A DNA stretch of 64,000 nt. It comes from BOG-938 sp035524315. GTDB taxonomy: Bacteria > Pseudomonadota > Alphaproteobacteria > Caulobacterales > Caulobacteraceae. Position 1 is the stretch's first letter; each line of letters begins with the position of its first letter. Location: NCBI GenBank assembly GCA_035524315.1, contig DATKPD010000003.1, forward strand, positions 4,861 to 68,860, read 5' to 3'. Positions 42,601 through 51,725 of the stretch are shown in pieces. The notes below the pieces were generated by a model that saw only the letters and a program-made list of their open reading frames with translations, had not been told where the DNA came from and did no database searches. The translations under genes and the position numbers were made by a program.

Positions 42601-43113
42601 CATGGCGGCCAGTTGGGCGCGAATGGCGTCCATCTCGAGCTTGCCCTGGTCAGTGTTGACCATCGCCAGCGCAGCCGCCGCCCCCTGAGTCCGGCGCAGG
42701 TCGATCGTCTGTTTCAGTTCGGCGAGCTTGGCTTCGATGTGGGGCTTGAGCTGACCGACGCTCGCCTGCTGATCGGGATTGTCCTTGGTCAAGACGTCGA
42801 TCGCACTGAGTTCGGGCGCGAGCCTGGACAGGGCCGTGTCGTAAGGTTCGAGATATTTCTCGTTTCCTGTCAGCAGGTAGCCGCGCTGACCGGTTTCTGC
42901 ATCCTGAATTGACGACAGCAGCGCGTTGATCGCGGCCATGACGTCATGCGAGTGGACGATACGGTCGTTGTCGGCCTGCAGGGTCTGCACGTCCACAAAG
43001 GACACCGCGCCGCTGATCAGGAAGAACACGACGGCGGCGACCACGCCCAGGGCGGTCACGAGCCCGCTTCTCGATCGGACGGTCGGCGCTTTGTGGGTCG
43101 TCTGCAGCGTCAT
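39688..43113 (-). CDS. Membrane hybrid kinase CHASE3-GAF-HisKA-HATPase-REC-REC-REC
   Basis: 1141 aa. TM1 (about 17-39) and TM2 (about 196-216) frame a periplasmic CHASE3 domain (DAETGQRGYLLTGNEKYLEP). Then come a GAF domain (about 240-380), a long Gln/Glu-rich coiled coil (383-475), HisKA with His485 in FLANMSHELRTPLNSL, HATPase (LSNAFKFTETGRVEL, ADTGIGIS, GGTGLGLSISRELARLLGGS) and three receivers in series (VLLVVEDDQIF, VLIVEDDDVQRDA, VLIVEDDVRNVYS; Asp in LVLDVGLPD, MVLDLSLPD and VLMDVMMPVMDG). ATG at 43113 is chosen; a longer frame starts at 43188. It heads the operon with CheR, CheB and a second hybrid kinase. The signal is probably sensed by CHASE3 or GAF; three receivers suggest a phosphorelay with several outputs. 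Confidence 0.95.
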   Translation of the reverse strand: MTLQTTHKAPTVRSRSGLVTALGVVAAVVFFLISGAVSFVDVQTLQADNDRIVHSHDVMAAINALLSSIQDAETGQRGYLLTGNEKYLEPYDTALSRLAPELSAIDVLTKDNPDQQASVGQLKPHIEAKLAELKQTIDLRRTQGAAAALAMVNTDQGKLEMDAIRAQLAAMDEEEAGLRSARLAEMRAAQSTAIASGLLATALGIGLTLAVGVLVNRTARAREREAWLQAGHVGLSAAMLGDKSIQQLGDAILDFLTQYLDAQAGVLFKGNGERFERIAQLGVAADAAIPAGFVLRESLLGRVAADGRPTVVNEVPDGYMTVGSGLGRDKPRHLVIAPFVVDGVVNAVVELGFLHPVGDQIVAFLHQAAGPAGVALRSARYRTDLQALLEETQRQAEELQVQSEELRVSNEELEEQGRALKEQQARLETQQVELEHTNTQLEEQAQQLEAQRDDLARTGAAVELKARELEQAGRYKSDFLANMSHELRTPLNSLLILSKLLGDNPHNNLSEEQVKYARTIQASGNDLLNLINDILDLSKIEAGHIQVRPETVSLQRLVSDLRQTFDPVAAQRRLEFIVDVAGECPPAIVTDRQRLDQILKNLLSNAFKFTETGRVELRVSCVGDRLALAVADTGIGISSEQHQNIFEAFRQADSAIDRKYGGTGLGLSISRELARLLGGSIALQSEIGKGSVFTLTIPLAYDPGAVQAWRGAPPSASPSTPPTAPTPRAAPKLSIVDDDRDHLVDARRVLLVVEDDQIFAGIVRDLAREVGFQCLVAGTAEDALDLARRYRPSALVLDVGLPDQSGLAVLDRLKRDDATRHIPIHVVSASDHAQTALSLGAVGYLVKPVRREDLAEALQGLEAKLTRTMRRVLIVEDDDVQRDAVRKLLGSSDVETVGAGTAAECLRLLKEQPFDCMVLDLSLPDASGFFVLETLSAEGEYAFPPVIVYTGHDLSPDDEQKLRRYSSSIIIKGAKSPERLLDEVSLFLHQVVSELPAEQQKMIHEARNRDAVLEGRRVLIVEDDVRNVYSLTNILEPRGVIVQIARNGQEALDALEQQASGDAKAIELVLMDVMMPVMDGLEATRRIRLDPRWTRLPIIALTAKAMPDDHERCLSAGANDYMAKPLDVEKLLSLVRVWMPR

Positions 43114-43498
43114 GCGGTGCTCGAAACCGTGCGAAGGACGTCCTGCGTACCTGGACTGTGGCCGCCAGATCAAGCTTGGCCGAGACATTCTGTCGCAGGA
43201 GGATCCCCAAGAATCCGCCGGCCCTCGCGTAAGGGGCGGAACGACGCGCGAAGCCGGGAGACGCCCGCGCCAGAGCCAAGACCGGTCGCCCCGAAACGGG
43301 GGCTGGCCCGCTCCCGCGCGCGAGCGGGCCCCGCCGGCCGGTCAATTCGTCCTATGCCACTGCCATATAGGGTGCGAATGGCGGCGGCGTGTTCACCTCG
43401 GCTTCGACCTGCGCCAGCTTCAGACCCACGCCGCGACCGTCAAACCCGCCACGACGCCTCTGGGGATTTGTCGCCTATTTCCTCGTTACTTCAAGGAT
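43114..43498. other. Gene-free 385-nt spacer with a strong hairpin
   Basis: No credible gene. A perfect 9-bp stem, GGCCCGCTC (43305-43313) with GAGCGGGCC (43322-43330), encloses an 8-nt loop and is the most stable structure seen in any gap here. It lies downstream of the serine hydrolase gene and upstream of the hybrid kinase operon, both leftward, so it may end the former transcript. It lacks a T-run. The promoter of the kinase operon should lie between it and 43113. Confidence 0.35.
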
Positions 43499-44875
43499 TT
43501 AGATGAAGCGGCCAGGCTTGGCCAGCCAGGCGTCGATGTAGTCGTACAGCGTCTTCATGGTGTCGCCGAACTCGCCGGGCGTCTTCTCGCATTCCTTGCA
43601 TGGCGCGTACATGTGGCTGGCCCCCTCGACGAAGGCGATCGACTTGTCGGGGCTCTTGGCGTGGTCGTAGATGAACTCGGCGGCCAGGAACTCCCAATGG
43701 CCGGTCATGCCCATGGCGAGCAGCGGCACGCCAACGCCCTCCACGTTGCCCGGCGGGCTGGCGTAGCTGGACGTCCACTCCACCCCATGGATGTCGTCGG
43801 CGTCGTAGCTGAAGTCGGGATCGACGCGCAGCGCCGAGCCCGCCAGGAACTCGCTCAAGGTGCCCTTATAGGACGCCAGGCCGAAGCTCGGGTCGGTGCG
43901 CTTGAGGCTTTCGGGCCGGCGCACGGTGTGCACGATCTGCACCACGGAGGTCCCGTCGGCCTTGAGCAGCGGCCACGCCCGCTTGGTGTGCGAGAGCAGC
44001 GCGGGATCCTGGGAGAACAGCTTGTTATTGGGGCCCAGGCTGCTGGCGCCGGCGATGGCGAACGGCGCATCGTCGTCGTAGGGGCCCGCGCCGGCTTCGA
44101 TCGCCGCCATCTGCTGCTGGGCGCTGTCGACCAGGCGGGCGTAGCGGCGCGCCTGGGCCGTCTGGAACGTGCGGATGAAGGCGGGGCTGTAGTTCGGCGC
44201 GACGGGGTTGAACCCGTTGGCTGGATTATAGAGGTCGAGCGCGGGGTCGAGCGTCTTGCCGTTGTGATCGTCGGTCAGGGCGGGATCGACGCTGAACAGC
44301 ATCATCTCGGCGTTGCCGTAATTGGCGTCGGGCATCACGATGCCGTCCGCTGGCGTCAGCCCCGCCAGGTTGTCGGGGCACTTGTGCACCTTCTGAGCAT
44401 CCTGGCACACCTTGACCCCGTTCTCGGCGATGTCCTGGTAGGCGCTGACGATGGTCGCTCCACCGCTGTGGCCGAACAGCACGACCTTGCGCACGCCCGG
44501 ATAACGACGCAGGAAATCGACGCCCAGCTTGGTTTCCAGCAGTGTGCGGTCGAGGTTCTCGCCGCTGGGGTCCATGCACAGCACCCGGTAGCCGCGCTCG
44601 GACAGCTGCGTGCAGGCGGAGAAGGTCAGATAGTCGCCGCCGTGGGTGACCAGCAGGGCGATCTGGCTCTTGGCGCCGGGCGCGGTCGGCTCGTAAAGCA
44701 CCGCCGGGACCTCTTGGGCCAGATGCACAAAGGTCAGCTTGACGCCCGGAACGTTGGGCGTGTCCGGACTTGGCCGCGACATCGTCGGCTGGGCCAGGGC
44801 GGGGGCGGCGATGGCGACGAAGCTCGCGGCCGCGGCGGCGACGGCCAGAAGGGTGCGAACGCTGGTGCGCTTCAT
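43499..44875 (-). CDS. Exported alpha/beta hydrolase (serine hydrolase)
   Basis: 458 aa with a signal peptide (MKRTSVRTLLAVAAAAASFV to about ALAQP). The nucleophile elbow is VVLFGHSGGATIV; the preceding strand IALLVTHGGDYLTF may hold the oxyanion hole, and the catalytic His is probably in FVEGASHMYAPC near the C-terminus. Several cysteines (VCQDAQKVHKCP, APCKECEKTPG) suggest disulfides, fitting a periplasmic place. I do not recognise a specific family; esterase or peptidase action on a small compound is likely. It follows the second TonB receptor (128-nt gap, same strand) and may act on its ligand. An upstream extension of the frame to 44971 is not needed. Confidence 0.85.
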   Translation of the reverse strand: MKRTSVRTLLAVAAAAASFVAIAAPALAQPTMSRPSPDTPNVPGVKLTFVHLAQEVPAVLYEPTAPGAKSQIALLVTHGGDYLTFSACTQLSERGYRVLCMDPSGENLDRTLLETKLGVDFLRRYPGVRKVVLFGHSGGATIVSAYQDIAENGVKVCQDAQKVHKCPDNLAGLTPADGIVMPDANYGNAEMMLFSVDPALTDDHNGKTLDPALDLYNPANGFNPVAPNYSPAFIRTFQTAQARRYARLVDSAQQQMAAIEAGAGPYDDDAPFAIAGASSLGPNNKLFSQDPALLSHTKRAWPLLKADGTSVVQIVHTVRRPESLKRTDPSFGLASYKGTLSEFLAGSALRVDPDFSYDADDIHGVEWTSSYASPPGNVEGVGVPLLAMGMTGHWEFLAAEFIYDHAKSPDKSIAFVEGASHMYAPCKECEKTPGEFGDTMKTLYDYIDAWLAKPGRFI

Positions 44876-45003
44876 CGAAGGTTTCCTCCTTATCGGGATG
44901 CGCTGTCTTGAATGATCGCGCACCGGGTGCGCCGCCATCGGCGACGCACCCGTATATTCACGTCCGTTCACCCCGGCTCCATTTGGAACCGGTCAGGGTG
45001 TGA

Positions 45004-47865
45004 TCAGAACTTTGCCCGAAGGCCGACCGTGTAATAGCGGCCGACGGGGTCGTCGAAGGCGTTGGCCCAACCGCTACCCGGGCCGCCTGAGCCGATATTG
45101 CCGGAGCCGGCAGTCGGCGAAGGCAAAGCGTTGAACAGGTTCTGAACGTTGAAGAATACTTCCGGACGGAGCGGACCGTAGTTGACCTTGTAGGTCAAGG
45201 TCACGTCCGTGTAGCCCAGGGCGCCGAGCCTGGAGGCGTAGACGTTGGAGCCCGCGGGCGTATAGGGCCCATCCATCTCGCCCGACTGCGCCTCCGATCC
45301 GCGCCAACGTTCCTGCAGATCGAGGGCGAAGGCTTCGGTCACGTCCATGTGGGCCTGGCCGGTGATCCGCAAGGACGAGCTGGCCTGGTAGTTGGCCGCG
45401 CAATCGGCGGCGTCGCCGCAGTCGTATTCCGGCACGCCGGGTTGGTTGACGTAGAGGTGCGGCTGCCAGGACGCCAGCAGGCGGAAGCTGGCCGGACGGT
45501 CCAGGATACGGGTGCGGTAGTTGCCCTCGATATCGAGGCCGTAAGTCGTGACCGAAGCGATGTTGATGTACTCGGCATAGAACGCCGTTGCGCTATTGGT
45601 CGCAGCACTGGTGGTGGTGAAGCCCAGTGGGCGGGCCTCCAGCGCGCAGTACGGCGAGGAGCCGCCGCTGTTGATGCACGCTTGCTGCACCGATTGGTCC
45701 CAGCCGCGCACCTGCTGGATCGCGTCGTCGATCTTGATGTAGTAGCCGTCGACCGCCAGGCTGAAGCCGGGGATCTTGTCCGGCTGGAACACTACGCCCG
45801 CGGTGCGGGTGAAGCCCTTTTCCGCCGTCAGGGTCGGGTTGCCCTTGTTGACTGTGTTGTAGGGATCACTGGTGTTGCCGGTGTAGTAGTCGGTGCCGTT
45901 GGCCGGCACGATGCTGATCGCCTGCTCCAAGTCGTACAAGGTCGGCGCCTGGATATCGCGCGAGTTGGTGGCGCGCAAGGTCACGCCGTCGGCCACCTTC
46001 CAATCCAGGCCGATCTTCCACGTCCAGTACGAGCCGCTGGTGCTGTAGTTGGTGAAGCGCACCGCGCCGTTCAGGTCCAGGCTCTTGGCGAACGGCAGGT
46101 CCTTGAGCAGCGGCACATTGGTTTCGAACGCCGCTTCCTCGACCGCCTGCGTCACCGGGGTACGGTCGCCGTAGACTTGGCCGTAGAGGCTGCTGGTCGA
46201 TGGACAGTTAGGCGTGCCGGTCGGGCAATTGACATAGACGTTGTAGGGATAGTCTGTGTCGTAATCCAAAGTGTTCTGGCGCAACTCGCCGCTGACCGAG
46301 ATTCGCACCGGCCCGGCCCAATCCTGGAACGCCTCGCCATCGACGTGGCCCACCGCGTCGACGAAGGACGTGTGCACATTCAGGTGGGTTGTGCCGGTGA
46401 TGTAGTTGATTGCCGCCGCATCGGAGGTCGGGCCGAAGGGATTAAGCGGCACGCAATTGCCGTAGAGGGTGGGGTTGACCAGGGCGGAGCGGCAGACGAT
46501 CTGGCCACTGCTGTTGGTGGTCGTGTCCAGCGCCAGAGCGATGTTCTGGTTATTGGGGTTGTTGTTGATCGTGTCCATCAGCGCGGTGCGCGCGTAGTTC
46601 ACGTCCAGGCCCCAGTCATAGTTCAGCAGCTTGCCGTCCAGGCCGGCGTTAATGAAGAACTGCTGCTCATCGGCGTTGTTGCCCATCATCGGCACATCGC
46701 TGAGGATCTTCGACAGCTTGAAGGTCGCCCCCGCCGAAGCGAGCGCCGCCTGTTGCGCCGCGGTCAGGTAGGGATTGCTGGTGGATAGCACCTCGTTGTT
46801 GAGGCGGGTCCAGCCATAATACTGCAGATTGTACTTCTCATTATACATGGCCTGCACGAAGGCGTGGACCGTATCGGTCAGGTCATAGTCGGCCCTGAGG
46901 AAGACCTGGTTGGAGCGCAGCGGCGACTTGATCCCGGCGTTGCCGAATGCTCCGTCCCCACCGATCTCGTCGCTGGCGCCGCCGCCGGTCCCATGGATCG
47001 AGGCGCCATGCACGAACGGCGTGGCCACGCCGTTCGTATCGAAGGTGTAGCCATTGAGCGCGCTGCCTGGCGCCGAGATCAAGCCGCCAAACGACACATT
47101 GTTCTGGCGTACGTTCTGGAACACCGTCAGCGGGCTAGCGGCGCTGCCGGCGCCGCCGAAAGCGTAGTTGTCGAGCGACGCGCGGTCCAGGCGGCTGGTC
47201 AGGCCCTTGTCGTCGTAGTGCTGGTAGCTGCCCTCCAGGTGCAGCTTGCCGTCCAGGAAGCTGCGGCCAGCGGCGATGCCGATCTTATAGGAGGGATCGT
47301 CGCTGTAGGTGGACTCGCCGTACTGCGCCTGCATCTTGACGCCGTTGAACTTGTTGTCGGTCACGAAGTTGACCACGCCGGAAACGGCGTCCGAACCGTA
47401 GACCGCCGAGGCGCCGCCGGTGACCACGTCCACACGCTGGATCATCATCTCGGGGATGGCGTCCACGTCCACGCCGCCGGTGAACAGGGTCGGCGGGAAG
47501 CGCTGGCCGTCCAGCAGGATCAGGGTGCGCTGCGGCTGAAGGTTGCGCAGATTGAGCAGGGTGGCCGCGCCGTTGCCGCCATTGGGCGGGCCTGGCTGCG
47601 ACCCGGATTCCGCGCCCTTCATACCCGAAAAGGCCGGCAATTCGCCGATGGCGGCCACCAGGGTGGTGGGCTGGAGCTTGAGTACGTCCGCCGCCTGCAC
47701 CACCGTCAGAGGGGTCGGGCTGTTGTTGCCGTTGGTGATGACGCGCGAGCCGGTCACCACAACTTCGGAAGTGGGCGTCGCCGGCGCGCTCTGGGCGCTG
47801 GCGAAAGCGGGAATGGCCAGCATGCTCGAGCACATGAGCACAGCGTGGAGCTTGATATTTCGCAT
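45004..47865 (-). CDS. TonB-dependent outer-membrane receptor
   Basis: 953 aa. Signal peptide to AFASAQ (about residue 25), then EVVVTGSRVITNGNNSPTPL and the plug domain (IGELPAFSGMKGA, RTLILLDGQRFPP, VDVVTGGASAVYGSDAVSGV), then a 22-strand-type barrel ending in phenylalanine (YYTVGLRAKF). No STN domain, so unlike its upstream neighbour it does not itself signal to FecR. The opening style resembles receptors for plant-derived or aromatic compounds in Caulobacterales/Sphingomonadales, but the ligand cannot be read. It lies 207 nt behind the STN receptor in the same direction and 128 nt before the serine hydrolase. Confidence 0.93.
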   Translation of the reverse strand: MRNIKLHAVLMCSSMLAIPAFASAQSAPATPTSEVVVTGSRVITNGNNSPTPLTVVQAADVLKLQPTTLVAAIGELPAFSGMKGAESGSQPGPPNGGNGAATLLNLRNLQPQRTLILLDGQRFPPTLFTGGVDVDAIPEMMIQRVDVVTGGASAVYGSDAVSGVVNFVTDNKFNGVKMQAQYGESTYSDDPSYKIGIAAGRSFLDGKLHLEGSYQHYDDKGLTSRLDRASLDNYAFGGAGSAASPLTVFQNVRQNNVSFGGLISAPGSALNGYTFDTNGVATPFVHGASIHGTGGGASDEIGGDGAFGNAGIKSPLRSNQVFLRADYDLTDTVHAFVQAMYNEKYNLQYYGWTRLNNEVLSTSNPYLTAAQQAALASAGATFKLSKILSDVPMMGNNADEQQFFINAGLDGKLLNYDWGLDVNYARTALMDTINNNPNNQNIALALDTTTNSSGQIVCRSALVNPTLYGNCVPLNPFGPTSDAAAINYITGTTHLNVHTSFVDAVGHVDGEAFQDWAGPVRISVSGELRQNTLDYDTDYPYNVYVNCPTGTPNCPSTSSLYGQVYGDRTPVTQAVEEAAFETNVPLLKDLPFAKSLDLNGAVRFTNYSTSGSYWTWKIGLDWKVADGVTLRATNSRDIQAPTLYDLEQAISIVPANGTDYYTGNTSDPYNTVNKGNPTLTAEKGFTRTAGVVFQPDKIPGFSLAVDGYYIKIDDAIQQVRGWDQSVQQACINSGGSSPYCALEARPLGFTTTSAATNSATAFYAEYINIASVTTYGLDIEGNYRTRILDRPASFRLLASWQPHLYVNQPGVPEYDCGDAADCAANYQASSSLRITGQAHMDVTEAFALDLQERWRGSEAQSGEMDGPYTPAGSNVYASRLGALGYTDVTLTYKVNYGPLRPEVFFNVQNLFNALPSPTAGSGNIGSGGPGSGWANAFDDPVGRYYTVGLRAKF

Positions 47866-48072
47866 GATGGTCTCCCCATGCGCGGTGATCGTCCGCCACC
47901 GCAGAGTTTTTTGCCGCCGCCGCGACCCGAAATCGCGCGGTCCATTGGCTGCGCCGATCGGCGCCCGCACGGGGGCCCGGATCGCCGGCCTCTGGTATGC
48001 ATGGGATGCGGCAGGGGCGGATTTCCCCCATGGTGCGCAAAATATTTGCGCGCGGCCAGATTGGGCGGGGGG

Positions 48073-50613
48073 CTAGAACGCGGCCGAGGCCCGCAAACCG
48101 AAGAACCGGGGCGCGGTGACGCCGAGATTGCCAAAGCCGGCGACGGGCGGGCCGATGAAGTTGGTTTCCTCGATCCGATCCTCGATATTGGAGACGAACA
48201 GCTCGAGCCTGTACTTGCCGCCCGACGGGCTGTAGCTGGCCCGCGCATTGGAGCGCGTAAAGGGTGGCTGGCGATATTGTTGAGCGCCTCCGACCACGTC
48301 GACGAAGTACTCCGAGGTATAGGTCGTGTCCGCGCTCAGGATTACGCGCCCTACCCGGCCGAGGTTGAACACACGGCGGTAGCCGAAGGCGAGCGTCCAC
48401 ACCGGCGCGTTGTTCAGGTAGTAACCGCCCCAGTCGATCGGCGCGACGCCCTGCCCGCCGGCAATCAGGGCGTCGGACCCCTTGGCGTAGCGGGCTGAAA
48501 GATAGTTGACCGAGACGTCGATAGAATCGTGGGACGTCAGCTGGTAGCTGGCGCTGTTTTCCCAACCGTAGATCGTCACCGGCACGGACAGAGTCACGGC
48601 GACCGACTGGCCGATCTCGCTCGGAATCTCCTCTGCTCCCGTCACTTGGTAGCGCTGGTAATCGTAGTAGAACACCGTGCTATCGATGTAGAGGCCGGTG
48701 ATGGGTCGGCCCTTGTAGCCCGCCTCGTACGACGTCAACTGTTCCGCCGAAAAGACCGGCGAGCCGGCGACTAAGCCTTGTGTATAGTTGAAACCACCCG
48801 GCTTATATCCGGTGGCCACATCCGTATAGAGCATGTATGCGCTGCTCGGACGATAGTCCACGCCGGCCTTGTAGGTGAACGTGCTCGAGCGCGTCGCGCC
48901 GCCCTGAGCAGTCGGCGCCAGGGGGCAATATTGCTCCACCTCACAGCCGGTCACTTGAGTTTTGCTCCAGGTCCCCCCCCGATCATTAAGCCTGTCCACC
49001 GCATACCGACCGCCAAGGCTCAACCTGACGGCGGGGGCGATCTCGTAGTCGATCGTACCATAGACGCCGGCGTCGGCGCGGCGGGTGACGCCGGTCTGGA
49101 GCCGGGTCACGCTGCTGGCGGCGATGGTCTGGGGTAGGTTCGATGTGGTGACCGGAGTCCCCTCGCCCTGCGTGAAGTAGCTGTCATCGCGTTGCAGGAA
49201 GGCCAGCCCGAGCGCCCAAGTCAGTCGCCCTTGATCGGCGTTCTGCAGGCGCACCTCATGCGATTGGTCTATCTCGGGCCCGCGGTAGACGCCCCAGATA
49301 TAGCCCAACCCCTGGTTCTGCTTCGCGCTCGTACCATCGTTGACGCCGCTGGTGTCAGCGGTCCGTTCGTCCAGCGCCATCCGGGCATAGCCCCCGAGAT
49401 AGCTGAGCTTCATCTTGGCGAAGACGGTGCTGAACTCGCCGTTCACCGCCGCGTAGTTGTCGTTGACGCTCGGATTAATGGGATTGGCCGGTACGGTGCG
49501 CTGGCGCGGACCGGAATTGGCGCTATCGAACACCACCTGCGGAACTGAGCCGAAGCCCTCCCCGTAGCTGCGCCCCACGGTTGCCTGGAGAAGGACGGAG
49601 GTATTATCACTGGGCAGGATGAGCAGACCGAGCCGGCCCTCCTTGTCGTGCTCATCGTTCATGGCGCCATGCTTGGGGATGCCTGGCCGGGCGTTCAACG
49701 CGGGCGTCGCCGAGGCGCTCTGCAGGATGTAGCCGTCGCGGTCATTGCTGGCGACGGCAAGACGCACGGCGGCGTTTTCCGATAGCATCGCATTGCCAAC
49801 GGCGGCGGCGCGATAGCTGTTGTAGTTCCCAACCTCCGTCTGCAGCGACGCCAGAGTCCCGAACGCCGGCCGATTGCTGATCACATTGATCACCCCGCCC
49901 GGCGAGGATGGCCCATAGAGCGTGCCCTGTGGACCGCGAAGCACCTCGATATGGTCGACATCGAACAAGGCGACGCCGAGCGCCCGGTTGTTCTGCAACT
50001 GCACGCCATCGATCACGGTGGCGATGCCAGGCGAAGCGCGGCTGGTGAAATCGGTCGTACCCACCCCGCGCAAGGTGACGTTGACTCCGTTGAAGCTGTG
50101 GTCGACCACGATGTCCGGCGCGACTTTGTAGAGATCGTCGAGGGTGGCCACCGCCCGCTCGGTCAGTTCGGCCCCAGTCGCAGCGGACAAGGCTAGCGGC
50201 GTTTGTGCGACGGTCTCGAAGAACTTGCGGGCGGTCACGACCAATTCGCTGGTCACCTGAATGTCCAAATTAGCCTCGGCGGTCGAGTTGGTCTTGCCGC
50301 CGGACGAGTCCGGGATTCGCCGAAGCGCGATCACCACACCGTCGTCGAAGCCGATCTCCAGCGAGGTGCCGACCAGCAGTGCCCGCAGCGCGGCGTGCAC
50401 GTCTTGGCGCCCGCGGATGGCCGGGGTCTTCACGCCCTGCAACTGATCGGCGGGCGCCAGGATTTGCAGCCCTGCCTGACGGGCGAAGTCGGGAATCGAG
50501 TCCGCCGCGGGCCCGCTTGGAATGTTGAAGCTGCGCTCCTGCGCAAGGCAATCCGTCGCCGCCATGGATGCCATCAGCGACAAGCCCCATGCGGCGATCA
50601 GTCTGCGCTTCAT
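48073..50613 (-). CDS. TonB-dependent transducer with STN signalling domain (FecA-like)
   Basis: 846 aa. Signal peptide to CLAQERS, then an STN domain (about 27-100: FNIPSGPAADSIPDFARQAG, LQILAPADQLQGVK, GVVIALRRIP), the periplasmic domain that touches a FecR anti-sigma factor. Then the plug (LYKVAPDIVVDHSFNGV, TVIDGVQLQNNRALGVALFD, VEVLRGPQGTLYGPSSPGGV) and the barrel, ending in FFGLRASAAF. Together with the FecR and ECF sigma genes just upstream it forms a complete cell-surface signalling set: ligand binding outside leads to sigma activation and receptor expression. Fe-siderophores are the classic ligand; glycans or other compounds also occur in this class. Confidence 0.93.
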   Translation of the reverse strand: MKRRLIAAWGLSLMASMAATDCLAQERSFNIPSGPAADSIPDFARQAGLQILAPADQLQGVKTPAIRGRQDVHAALRALLVGTSLEIGFDDGVVIALRRIPDSSGGKTNSTAEANLDIQVTSELVVTARKFFETVAQTPLALSAATGAELTERAVATLDDLYKVAPDIVVDHSFNGVNVTLRGVGTTDFTSRASPGIATVIDGVQLQNNRALGVALFDVDHIEVLRGPQGTLYGPSSPGGVINVISNRPAFGTLASLQTEVGNYNSYRAAAVGNAMLSENAAVRLAVASNDRDGYILQSASATPALNARPGIPKHGAMNDEHDKEGRLGLLILPSDNTSVLLQATVGRSYGEGFGSVPQVVFDSANSGPRQRTVPANPINPSVNDNYAAVNGEFSTVFAKMKLSYLGGYARMALDERTADTSGVNDGTSAKQNQGLGYIWGVYRGPEIDQSHEVRLQNADQGRLTWALGLAFLQRDDSYFTQGEGTPVTTSNLPQTIAASSVTRLQTGVTRRADAGVYGTIDYEIAPAVRLSLGGRYAVDRLNDRGGTWSKTQVTGCEVEQYCPLAPTAQGGATRSSTFTYKAGVDYRPSSAYMLYTDVATGYKPGGFNYTQGLVAGSPVFSAEQLTSYEAGYKGRPITGLYIDSTVFYYDYQRYQVTGAEEIPSEIGQSVAVTLSVPVTIYGWENSASYQLTSHDSIDVSVNYLSARYAKGSDALIAGGQGVAPIDWGGYYLNNAPVWTLAFGYRRVFNLGRVGRVILSADTTYTSEYFVDVVGGAQQYRQPPFTRSNARASYSPSGGKYRLELFVSNIEDRIEETNFIGPPVAGFGNLGVTAPRFFGLRASAAF

Positions 50614-50744
50614 CCTCCCCCCATCGTTACAGGGACCCCGTTTTTATGATTGGCGGGTCCGTCAGATTTGGGCCAGCGAACGCCCCGAAACGTCAAGATG
50701 ATGCCGGACGATTTGCCCAGCCCCTTATTTGTTCCTGCATGCGT

Positions 50745-51725
50745 TCAACGGGAAATGTGCAAGGCGCCGTCCGCATCGATGACCCGCGCGTTGAACGAGA
50801 CGGCGACGGCTTGGGCGAAGCGCGCTGGATCGCTCGACGAAAAACGACCCGAGACGGTCTCCTGCGCCAATTCTGGATCATCTATGACGAGCCGGGTGTC
50901 TGAGTAGCGCGCGAACTCATCCACTGCCTTCGCTAGGGTCTCGCCCTTGAATGACAGCATGCCGTCTTCCCACGCGAGCCGGCGGGCGATCTCCTGCGAT
51001 TCCATGCGCGAAGACTCCAGGGGTGCATCGGCGCTGATCGTTGTCGCGGCCGCCTTCACCATATAATTAGCCGGAATCAGCATGGGTTTGCGCTGGCCGC
51101 ACGTCAGTTCGACCGTCCCATCCCGCACCACCATGCATACAGGCGCGTCGCGATCGTTGCGTACGGAGAAGACCGAGGCGCCGCCGCGCAGACTCATGGC
51201 GCCCGCACGCACCACAAAAGGCCGGGCGCGATCGTCACGCAGATTAAACAGCGCCTCACCGGCCAAAAGTTCGAGATCGCGGGAATGGCGCGAATACCGG
51301 ACATGCAATTCGGTATTGGTATTCAAAGTCACCGACGAGCCGTCGGCCAGCGGCACACGCAGCACCTCGCCCTTTGACGATTTGAGCACCAATGGCGCAA
51401 GAGCCGCCTCGATGCGCCACGCCACCACACCCGCCAGGCAAGCCGCCAAGCCGCCGCCAACCATCAGTACCCGGCGCCGAGTGGCGCGCACCGCATCCGG
51501 CGACTCAGCCACCGACACGCCCGCACCCAGAGCCCGAGCGCGTTCGGCGCGCGCCATCACCGCCTGGGCCCTGGCGAATGCGCCACGATGGCGCACGTCG
51601 GCCTCCAGCCATGCGTCGAGATCGCGCGCGTCCGCATCGGACATCCGCCCGCCATCGACCCGCACGCACCACAGCGCCGCGGCCTTGTCGATCTCTCTAC
51701 CGGTCTTTGATCTGGATGCTGACAT
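50745..51725 (-). CDS. FecR-family anti-sigma / sigma regulator
   Basis: 326 aa. The cytoplasmic N-domain (DUF4880-like: AALWCVRVDGGRMSDADARD, LDAWLEADVRHRGAFARAQA) binds the ECF sigma factor. A single membrane helix follows (VLMVGGGLAACLAGVVAW, about 90-107). The periplasmic FecR domain (LRVPLADGSSVTLNTNTELH, LLAGEALFNLRDD, RPFVVRAGAM) and a C-terminal STN-like domain (LSFKGETLAKAVDEFARYSD) contact the receptor. The gene start overlaps the sigma gene by 29 nt, and the STN receptor follows 132 nt after its stop. It relays the receptor signal to the sigma factor. Confidence 0.94.
   Translation of the reverse strand: MSASRSKTGREIDKAAALWCVRVDGGRMSDADARDLDAWLEADVRHRGAFARAQAVMARAERARALGAGVSVAESPDAVRATRRRVLMVGGGLAACLAGVVAWRIEAALAPLVLKSSKGEVLRVPLADGSSVTLNTNTELHVRYSRHSRDLELLAGEALFNLRDDRARPFVVRAGAMSLRGGASVFSVRNDRDAPVCMVVRDGTVELTCGQRKPMLIPANYMVKAAATTISADAPLESSRMESQEIARRLAWEDGMLSFKGETLAKAVDEFARYSDTRLVIDDPELAQETVSGRFSSSDPARFAQAVAVSFNARVIDADGALHISR

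Noticed and set aside
42926..44911. 661-codon + strand frame across the kinase 5' end, the spacer and the serine hydrolase
   Set aside because: Spans two real genes on the other strand plus a spacer; composition is that of an antisense frame.
45349..48498. Two long + strand frames (479 and 544 codons) opposite the TonB receptors
   Set aside because: Antisense to receptors with clear plug and barrel motifs; no recognisable protein features.
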